Of a DNA stretch of 64,000 nt, positions 61,282 to 64,000 are shown in pieces. Position 1 is the first letter of the stretch. Each line of letters begins with the position of its first letter. This DNA is from JAAXHF01 sp965242605 (GTDB lineage Bacteria > Desulfobacterota > Binatia > Bin18), in NCBI GenBank assembly GCA_965242605.1, contig CBDESS010000002.1:496001-560000 (forward strand), written 5' to 3'. The notes below the pieces were generated by a model. The model searched no databases. It saw only the letters and a list, made by a program, of their open reading frames with translations, and was not told the DNA's origin. Both the position numbers and the translations under genes were made by a program.

Positions 61282-62289
61282 ATGGCAGCCCGCCGCTTCC
61301 CCCGTCCTGAAGATGTCCTCGCGCGCCTGACCAAAGAGCCGCTTGCCGCCCTGTATCTGTTTCATGGCGATGAGGCGTATCTGATTGATCAGGCGGTCGA
61401 GCACGTCTGCCGCCGTCTGCTCGAGACGGCGGCAGTCCAGACTTTTTACGCCGGCCAGGACCCGCTCGAGGCCGTCTTGGACTCCTGGGGGGCAGCGTCC
61501 TTATTTGCCCCCCAGACCCTTGTGATCCTGCGCAGCGCCGAGCAGCTCAGAGACGCCGAGCGTGAGCGGCTGGCCCGGGAAGCCGAACTCCGGGATGCGA
61601 GCCAACCCCTGGTGGTGTGTGCCCACGGTCGGCTGGAGTTGACCCGGAAGTTTTTTTCGCGGTGCGCAAAGACGGGCTTTGCCGCGGAATTTCGTCGGCC
61701 TTTTGCCAACCAGATGCCGGGCTGGGCACAGCGCTTGGCGCGTGAACGACGGCTGCGGCTGAGTGACGAGGCGGCGCAGCTGCTGGCCGATTTGATCGGT
61801 CCCGATCTCTTGTTGCTGTCCGCCGAGCTGGATAAAGTGGCGACCTTTGTCTTTCCCGACACCGATATTGATGCCCAGGCGGTAGCCATGTGTACCGGCG
61901 ATGTGCATCAACACAGTGCGTTTGAGTTGGCGGATGCGCTGGGCTTGCGCGACCGGAAAAAAGCCTTGGGGCTACTGCGCCAGGTCTTGACCGATGAGCG
62001 GCAAGCTGTGCCGGTCCTGCACGCCTTGGTGGGGCATTTTCGTCGCCTGTGGCAGCTGCGTGAGGCCCAAGACCAGGGGCTGCCGGAGGCTCACATTGAG
62101 CGAACGCTGGGCCTGCGTGGGCAGCGTCTGCGGAAACTGCTGAGCCAGAGTCGCCTCTACTCTGTCCCGGACCTGCGCCGGGTCCTGCACGCGGCGGCCG
62201 GGCTTGATCGGCGGCTCAAGTCGGCCCGGACTCCGGCCGGGGTCCTGTTTGACGCCCTTGTTTTCGATATCTGTACACGGCCACGGTGA
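61282..62289 (+). CDS. holA: DNA polymerase III subunit delta
   Basis: HolA opens the sliding clamp during loading. The 335-residue protein has ALYLFHGDEAYLIDQAVEHV (the family FxGxE start), AASLFAPQTLVILRSAEQLR, a middle domain (FNFRRPF-like: AEFRRPFANQMPGWAQRLAR), DLLLLSAELDKVATFV and the C-terminal collar AFELADALGLRDRKKALGLL. ATG 61282 fits the family start. Upstream ATG 61231 in frame is less likely. Its stop overlaps the next gene (GTGA). Confidence 0.93.
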   Translation: MAARRFPRPEDVLARLTKEPLAALYLFHGDEAYLIDQAVEHVCRRLLETAAVQTFYAGQDPLEAVLDSWGAASLFAPQTLVILRSAEQLRDAERERLAREAELRDASQPLVVCAHGRLELTRKFFSRCAKTGFAAEFRRPFANQMPGWAQRLARERRLRLSDEAAQLLADLIGPDLLLLSAELDKVATFVFPDTDIDAQAVAMCTGDVHQHSAFELADALGLRDRKKALGLLRQVLTDERQAVPVLHALVGHFRRLWQLREAQDQGLPEAHIERTLGLRGQRLRKLLSQSRLYSVPDLRRVLHAAAGLDRRLKSARTPAGVLFDALVFDICTRPR

Positions 62290-62675
62290 AAGCGAAGCCT
62301 TCCCAAAACCCGCAAAAGGCCCTGCCCGGACCTCCCTCAGGAGCGAACGAGCAACTCCACTTTGCCTTTTTCACCCAGACCGCGGCTGGGCCGGACCACA
62401 ATCTGGCGGCTCAGCCGCAACGGCCGCCTGGACCGGAGTCAGAGTTAGAGGACCTTCTGGGGACGGTGCGAAACGCCCTGCTCAAAGCCTCGGCCAAGGA
62501 GCTGGAAGCTGCCCTACCTCTGCTGCTCGAGTTTTGTGAGGCGAGCCTCACCCGGGCCCTTGACCTTGGCCGCAGGCGGGCGGGCGCGACCTTCTCGGAT
62601 GAGGAGTACCGCAGTCTGCGCGGTATTGGACAGGCCCATTGGTTGTTGGTTGAGCGTCAGCAGGGGCAGGACTAA
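62286..62675 (+). CDS. Hypothetical protein downstream of holA
   Basis: The 129-residue protein begins with a GTG overlapping the holA stop. The N-terminal half is Pro/Gln-rich and disordered. The C-terminal half is helical (LEDLLGTVRNALLKASAKEL; LLLEFCEASLTRALDLGRRR; DEEYRSLRGIGQAHWLLVER). No known family recognised. Overlap with holA supports a real coupled gene. Confidence 0.6.
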   Translation: MKAKPSQNPQKALPGPPSGANEQLHFAFFTQTAAGPDHNLAAQPQRPPGPESELEDLLGTVRNALLKASAKELEAALPLLLEFCEASLTRALDLGRRRAGATFSDEEYRSLRGIGQAHWLLVERQQGQD

Positions 62676-62718
62676 GTCCTCCGGGGTCTTGACTAGGGCC
62701 GGGCAATCGTTTGCGGCC

Positions 62719-62790
62719 AAAAAAAACCCGACAGTGCTACAATCGCGTGTGGGATTGTCCCGCGGGTGACGGGGCGCGGGCTGTCGGGTT
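62719..62790 (-). terminator. Branched intrinsic terminator on the minus strand
   Basis: Read on the minus strand, AACCCGACAG (62790-62781) pairs perfectly with CTGTCGGGTT (62734-62725). A T-run (62726-62719, eight T including the stem end) follows directly. The 46-base loop holds two more perfect 6-bp hairpins: CCCGCG/CGCGGG and ACAATC/GATTGT. It therefore folds as a three-way junction ending in U residues. No minus-strand protein gene of normal size ends here; only the small unit described next does. Confidence 0.7.
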
Positions 62791-62847
62791 CGCGGTAGTG
62801 CCTGGGTCCTCCCAAGCGACTACCCCACATTATTCCGGGTCGTCGGC

Positions 62848-62889
62848 CTAGGAGGCCACCACCTCACAGATCACCGTCGTACTACACAT
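62848..62889 (-). CDS. 13-residue ORF with near-ideal ribosome site
   Basis: The ORF reads MCSTTVICEVVAS and stops at TAG. The ten bases AAGGAGGTGG (62906-62897) almost fully match the anti-Shine-Dalgarno sequence and stand 7 bases from ATG 62889. That is the strongest ribosome site I saw in the window. The peptide has two cysteines. It could be a leader peptide, a secreted or modified mini-peptide, or a translated part of a regulatory RNA. Nothing homologous is known to me. Confidence 0.45.
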   Translation of the reverse strand: MCSTTVICEVVAS

Positions 62890-63122
62890 CTTTGGACCAC
62901 CTCCTTTCTTGGCGCGCCCGCTGCGGGGCCAGAAACCGCTGTACCAGGAACCGACCGCCAATGCCGGCCCGAGGCTCGGTCCACTCCGTCCTGCCGGCTT
63001 GCAGGAAGCGGAGCGTCAAGGCCTGTGTCTGCCTGACCGAAGAGAACTTCTGCCACTATACGCCGAAACACTCGTGAGGTCCAGCTTGGTCTGCGCCTTA
63101 CCCTTGCGCAGAGTCGGTCCAC

Positions 63123-63151
63123 ATTATATCCTGGCCCCTGACATATGCCAT
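63123..63151 (-). promoter_or_regulatory. Sigma-70-like promoter facing the minus strand
   Basis: The -10 is a perfect TATAAT (63123-63128). The -35 is ATGGCA (63146-63151, 4 of 6 to consensus), with a 17-base spacer. Transcription would start near 63116 toward lower coordinates. The -35 overlaps the start codon of the divergent RGG-rich protein gene. Confidence 0.5.
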
Positions 63152-63987
63152 ACTTTCATGTTGTTGCGCTTTTCGAGTGTCGTGGGCCGTCCTTGGAAGA
63201 AACGGACCGGGCCGCGGCTTCCCTGCTGGCGTCGGTCTCCCACAGACGGCTCCGCTATTTTGAACATGAGGCGGTTCCGGCCGCGGCCGGGCTGGACGGC
63301 AGCCTGCCACATTTTACCGTCTTTGCCGACTTTGATGTCGAAGCTCAGAGCGAGGAAAAAGCGACCGAGCTCGTGGACGAGGTGTTTGACGCCGTCTCCA
63401 CCGATAACCTCCAGTATCTTTCCCACGGCCTCGTATCGGGCGAGCAGCGGGTTCACCGTTCGCCGCGGGCGGCTGAAGACGATGAACAGGAGGCAAACGG
63501 CGCGCCACGCGGCGGGCGGGGCGGACGACGCCGTGGGGGCCGCGGGCGGGGGAGAGGCGCAAGGGCTGAGGCACCGGCCGTCAGCCCGACGGGAATGCCA
63601 GACCTGCCGGCGGACAGCAGCGTTGAGCAGGACAGCCCAGCGTTAGCCGCGGCAGACGACAGTGCGATAGAAGAAATCCCGGTTGATACCCCGCCGGAAG
63701 AGATTCCGGTCGAACCTGAGGGGCCGCCGCGTCCTCCCTCTCGCAGCTCGGCCTCCATGCAGGTCAAAACGACCGTTACCCTGCGGGCGTCTGAGTTGGC
63801 GTTGCCGGCCAACGGCGATTCTGAGGAGTTGATCGCTCTGGCCACGACCGAGGCGCGTCGCCGACATCCAGACTTGCCCGGCGATGCGCCGGAATCGGAT
63901 GTGTCTTTGCTGCCCTGGGGTGAGACGGTTCTGACCCTGACCTGGAGCTACGACGTGCTGGTGCCGTCGGCCCACGCCAGCGACTGA
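63145..63987 (+). CDS. Hypothetical protein with an RGG-rich central region
   Basis: The 280-residue protein has an N-terminal alpha/beta domain (residues 1-95: YFHVVALFECRGPSLEETDR, HFTVFADFDVEAQSEEKATE). A strongly basic Gly/Arg stretch follows (RGGRGGRRRGGRGRGRGARA, about 122-142). Next is an acidic Pro/Glu linker (about 150-200), and then a C-terminal alpha/beta domain (TTVTLRASELALPANGDSEE; TVLTLTWSYDVLVPS). RGG boxes bind RNA in other proteins, so RNA binding is a fair guess. No family recognised. Its start overlaps the promoter of the divergent minus-strand RNA. Confidence 0.7.
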   Translation: MPYFHVVALFECRGPSLEETDRAAASLLASVSHRRLRYFEHEAVPAAAGLDGSLPHFTVFADFDVEAQSEEKATELVDEVFDAVSTDNLQYLSHGLVSGEQRVHRSPRAAEDDEQEANGAPRGGRGGRRRGGRGRGRGARAEAPAVSPTGMPDLPADSSVEQDSPALAAADDSAIEEIPVDTPPEEIPVEPEGPPRPPSRSSASMQVKTTVTLRASELALPANGDSEELIALATTEARRRHPDLPGDAPESDVSLLPWGETVLTLTWSYDVLVPSAHASD

Positions 63988-64000
63988 ACACGTCTCCTCC

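Larger units (their letters stand above)
62719..63116 (-). ncRNA. Candidate structured minus-strand RNA of about 400 nt, unknown family
   Basis: A sigma-70-like promoter (63123-63151) and a T-tract terminator (62719-62790) face each other across a stretch with no normal gene. The predicted RNA has a perfect 7-bp hairpin near its 5-prime end (TCTGCGC/GCGCAGA, roughly 63088-63110). It also has a 13-codon ORF with a very strong ribosome site (62848-62889). A GGTAGT..ACTACC hairpin with an AGGA loop (62794-62824) and the branched terminator follow. I searched by eye for tmRNA, RNase P, 6S and SRP RNA landmarks and found none. It could be a regulatory RNA or an mRNA for a tiny peptide. Confidence 0.45.

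Noticed and set aside
62719..63116. tmRNA, RNase P RNA, 6S RNA or SRP RNA
   Set aside because: The conserved tmRNA ends, the RNase P GAGGAAAGTCC-type core and the SRP GGAAGCAG-type loop are all absent, and the 13-codon ORF is not a degradation tag.

Overview
This is a gene-dense, GC-rich stretch of bacterial chromosome. It has no rRNA, tRNA, CRISPR array or recognisable insertion sequence. The gene content points to an aerobic, catabolically versatile, Gram-negative-type bacterium: several luciferase-like (LLM) flavin/F420 oxidoreductases, a CaiB/BaiF CoA-transferase, MaoC hydratases, NIPSNAP and VOC proteins, SirB1, YceI, ClpS/ClpA and an FrdABCD-type complex II. This mix is typical of uncultivated lineages such as Tectomicrobia/Entotheonella or Binatota/Desulfobacterota-like bacteria. 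That placement is an inference from gene content; no phylogenetic marker in the window settles it.

Layout. 0-7.7 kb: the start of an FAD oxidoreductase (cut by the window edge), an M1 aminopeptidase, clpS-clpA, a YqgE-like protein, a HisI-like protein and an LLM oxidoreductase. 7.7-11.1 kb: an eroded patch with a ParA-like chimera, a truncated AAA ATPase and the stub of a nicotinate phosphoribosyltransferase, around an intact NHL-repeat/VOC pair. 11.1-13.8 kb: a ThDP-dependent enzyme divergent from a LysR regulator. 13.8-17.6 kb: a broken membrane glycosyltransferase and a sulfatase-family protein, with six same-direction frameshifts between them. 17.8-23.4 kb: a TCA block, mdh-frdABCD-fumC. 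23.4-32.4 kb: NIPSNAP, a secreted M28-PDZ peptidase, beta-phosphoglucomutase-like HAD plus GH65 phosphorylase, RidA, an M50B-like protein and a COG3044 ATPase. 32.4-36.3 kb: pgk, an NCS2 permease and YceI. 36.3-37.4 kb: AT-richer debris. 37.4-39.5 kb: the arsenic operon arsR-arsI-acr3. 39.5-49.9 kb: an SDR, a GST, a 3D-domain lipoprotein, CoA-transferase, DEAD-box helicase, LLM enzymes, a sodium/solute symporter fused to two winged helices, and several pseudogenes. 50-64 kb: a YchF-like GTPase, AI-2E transporter, a membrane glycosyltransferase carrying a G12 tract, an FAD protein, Nudix, SirB1, a hydrolase, a MaoC pair, a voltage-gated-type channel, 5-FTHF cyclo-ligase, holA, a candidate minus-strand RNA with a 13-codon ORF, and an RGG-rich protein.

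How the genes work together. The core-metabolism genes are intact and tightly packed (mdh-frdABCD-fumC, pgk, holA, clpSA). The accessory catabolic and surface genes are often broken: about ten pseudogenes or gene stubs can be recognised, and some reading frames have a good Shine-Dalgarno site but no standard start codon. This suggests a genome losing accessory functions, as in a host-associated or recently bottlenecked lineage. Local assembly errors could explain part of it.

The most unusual items are the transporter-winged-helix fusion (47339-49234), the promoter-to-terminator minus-strand unit around 62719-63151, the G12 tract in a glycosyltransferase, the run of same-direction frameshifts at 13.9-15.7 kb, and a 36-bp repeat pair that interrupts an LLM gene.
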